From Chloroflexota bacterium (lineage in GTDB: Bacteria; Chloroflexota; Chloroflexia; JAMDCE01): a DNA stretch of 8,292 nt. The notes under the pieces are model-generated. The model did not search any database, was not told the origin of the DNA, and was given only the letters and a program-made list of their open reading frames with translations. The DNA is taken from the NCBI GenBank assembly GCA_023489135.1, contig JAMDCE010000591.1:1-8292 (forward strand), written 5' to 3'. Each line of letters begins with the position of its first letter. Position 1 is the first letter of the stretch. Made by a program: the position numbers and the translations under genes. Shown piece by piece: positions 7,097 to 8,292 of this stretch.

Positions 7097-7155
7097 GACG
7101 GAATAGCTGGCGTCAAATTGTTCTATCAATTCGCGTCTGGTAGCGCTTGCCACGC

Positions 7156-7878
7156 CTACCGTCTGCTCAGCGGCGCGTCCCAGTTGTCAGATGGAATCGG
7201 ATCCAAAGGCTTCAGCGACGTGCCGTCGAAGAAATAGCGCACGTGAGCGCCTCCACCAGTTGGGCAGCACATTGGGTCGTTCGGCCGATAAAGCACGTAA
7301 TCTAGAGATACCGTGTCATTGGTTTGCCAGGCCACCGACACTTGCGCGCTGGGATTCGCAGTATCGGTCCCCAGATAGTTTCCGCTGTGGAAAAAGAACG
7401 CAAGCTGGTTGTAGCCGTCGGCGGAGCCAGTGAGCGTTCCGATCAAGACATTGAGTATCGCGCCCGGGTTGAATGTGCTCGTGTTGAACACGGTGTAGCC
7501 TTTCGAGGCTACCAGGTTCACCGCCTGCTGAATAATGTAGTCCGTTTCCCAGGGGAAACGCTCGGTGTTGAGCCGCACCTGCAGTCCGTAGGGCCCGTTG
7601 ATCCAGGTGCGATGGCCATCGGTGAAGGCCGTAAAGTTATCGGCTTTTCGCCAGACCATAAGTCCGTTGGTGGTCTCCTGGAGCCCATCGCCGTTTTGTG
7701 GGTTGTAATGTACGTTGACCAGACACTGGCCGACGATACTAGGGATCATATCGTGTAACGTCTTGAAGCCAAGCTCGAAAGTGCAGGTAGCGGCCTCCTC
7801 CGAATCGGCCATAGCAAGTGTGGGCGTGAATACAATCACTACGACCAGTGCAAACGCAGCAAAAGTACGCATTTTCAT
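7156..7878 (-). CDS. Secreted protein with a C-terminal LppP/LprE-like domain
   Basis: A 240-residue exported protein. Residues 1-24 are a signal peptide (MKMR, hydrophobic core, AMA before Asp25). No lipobox is seen. The N-terminal module (about 32-115) holds FELGFKTLHDMIP, TTNGLMVWRK, FTAFTDGHRTWINGP and GLQVRLN, a pattern I associate with uncharacterised Chloroflexi secreted proteins. The C-terminal module (about 150-230) has GSADGYNQLAFFFHSGNYLGT, DPMCCPTGGGAHVRYFFDG and LDPIPS, resembling mycobacterial LppP/LprE lipoproteins. Four cysteines (32, 52, 204, 205) could form disulfides. GGAGG stands 4 bases before the ATG at 7878 and 10 before a second in-frame ATG at 7872, so either start is possible. 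It is convergent with the repeat protein, with only 59 bases between the stops and no clear terminator there. Function unknown. Confidence 0.85.
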   Translation of the reverse strand: MKMRTFAAFALVVVIVFTPTLAMADSEEAATCTFELGFKTLHDMIPSIVGQCLVNVHYNPQNGDGLQETTNGLMVWRKADNFTAFTDGHRTWINGPYGLQVRLNTERFPWETDYIIQQAVNLVASKGYTVFNTSTFNPGAILNVLIGTLTGSADGYNQLAFFFHSGNYLGTDTANPSAQVSVAWQTNDTVSLDYVLYRPNDPMCCPTGGGAHVRYFFDGTSLKPLDPIPSDNWDAPLSRR

Positions 7879-7911
7879 TCTTCCTCCGAAACTGCTGACT
7901 GTGCCTGTAGA

Positions 7912-7927
7912 CCTTCCTGCGGGAAGG
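7912..7927. repeat. Short perfect hairpin in the 5' region of the minus-strand secreted protein gene
   Basis: CCTTCC (7912-7917) and GGAAGG (7922-7927) are exact complements around the 4-base loop TGCG. It lies about 34 bases upstream of the minus-strand start codon, so it may sit in that gene's mRNA leader. No T-run follows on either strand. It is short enough to be chance. Confidence 0.3.
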
Positions 7928-8044
7928 GCAATCGACTAGCGAAGGCTGCAAGAACGATGCCGAGGGAATTCACTGGAGTGGGTGCCCTCACAAACGCTAT
8001 TACCCGCTGCATGGGTGGAGGACAACGCCGGCTTGCCCGAACAA

Positions 8045-8071
8045 TTGACAAACTCAGCGTGGTTTGATACT
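8045..8071 (+). promoter_or_regulatory. Candidate promoter at the right edge of the window
   Basis: A perfect TTGACA (8045-8050) is followed after 15 bases by GATACT (8066-8071, four of six matches). A spacing of 15 is short, and the 17-base alternative TACTGT (8068-8073) is a poorer -10. It points to the + strand and would serve the small membrane-protein frame or a gene beyond the window. It is divergent from the minus-strand secreted protein gene. Confidence 0.4.
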
Positions 8072-8073
8072 GT

Positions 8074-8292
8074 ATGGCCGTAGAGGAAGCGAATCTGGCT
8101 CGTCTATGTCATGCTGGCCATACCATTGGTCGTCATGCTGGCATGGAATTTGCTCGAAAGCGCTGTGCGAACTCGAGGGCGGTCGTGTTTTGGCAAGGCC
8201 ATTGGCGGTCCGTGCCCAAAGGCCATGGTATGGAACTTGCGCGATCATCCAGCTAGGGATGATCGTGATGACCTCAATAGGAACGCAAGGCA
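8074..8292 (+). CDS. Possible small membrane protein, frame broken near the start and cut by the window edge
   Basis: The frame open from 8084 to the window end reads like a one-helix membrane protein. It has a basic start (RKRIW), a strongly hydrophobic stretch (LVYVMLAIPLVVMLAW, about 8099-8146) and a charged tail (DHPARDDRDDLN, about 8243-8278). This frame is stopped by TAG at 8081-8083 and has no ATG before 8111, which lies inside the hydrophobic stretch. If one G at 8085/8086 is dropped, ATG at 8074 joins smoothly as MAVE-KRIWLV. This could be a sequencing error or a real frameshift. AGAGGAAG at 8082-8089 resembles a ribosome site for a start near 8093-8111, but the codon at 8093 is ATC. 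A 60-codon frame from 8074 in the other phase looks random. No family recognised. Evidence is suggestive only. Confidence 0.35.

Noticed and set aside
7116..7131. AATTG/CAATT hairpin between the two convergent genes as a bidirectional terminator.
   Set aside because: The stem has only 5 AT-rich pairs and no T-run follows on either strand.
7324..7758. A 144-codon + strand frame opposite the secreted LppP/LprE-like protein.
   Set aside because: The minus-strand gene has a ribosome site, signal peptide and coherent domains, and the + strand frame has none.
8259..8292. ATG at 8259 or 8268 opening a frame to the window end as the start of a new gene.
   Set aside because: Only about 11 codons are visible, the ribosome site is weak and the competing membrane-protein frame covers the same bases.

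Overview
The window looks like chromosomal DNA of an anaerobic or facultative bacterium that carries corrinoid-dependent C1 chemistry. The secreted proteins at the right end read like Chloroflexi (Anaerolineae-type) proteins. That placement is an inference from recalled protein style, not a computed result. GC content is moderate to high, Shine-Dalgarno sites are clear, and GTG and TTG starts are used.

Left part (1-3311): a compact methyl-transfer cassette, all on the + strand. A promoter-like TCGACA-N18-TATAAT at 130-159 is followed by a perfect 9-bp inverted repeat over the expected transcription start. Then come a corrinoid protein (239-871), a URO-D-family methyltransferase I (873-2210, one base after the previous stop) and a pterin-binding methyltransferase II of the AcsE/MtvA type (2307-3161). 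Together they can move a methyl group from a donor to Co(I) of the corrinoid protein and on to tetrahydrofolate. This is the logic of the three-component O-demethylases of acetogens and Desulfitobacterium. The donor cannot be read from the sequence. The corrinoid reductive activator is not in the window. An intrinsic terminator at 3278-3311 closes the unit.

Middle (3495-5747): a 750-residue soluble histidine kinase with four PAS domains, and no response regulator in the window. About 100 bases downstream on the same strand is a secreted, cysteine-free protein built from three copies of a roughly 120-residue beta-rich repeat (5849-7096).

Right part (7156-8292): a convergent, minus-strand secreted protein (7156-7878) joins an N-terminal module unknown to me to a C-terminal LppP/LprE-like module. 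Beyond it, on the + strand, lies a promoter-like site and what may be the start of a small one-helix membrane protein. That frame is interrupted near its beginning and runs off the window.

Nothing resembling an insertion sequence, tRNA, rRNA or CRISPR array was seen. The strongest interest lies in the MT I protein, which lacks the HxC...C zinc ligands of MtaA/MtbA, in the operator-like palindrome in front of the cassette, and in the unassigned secreted proteins.
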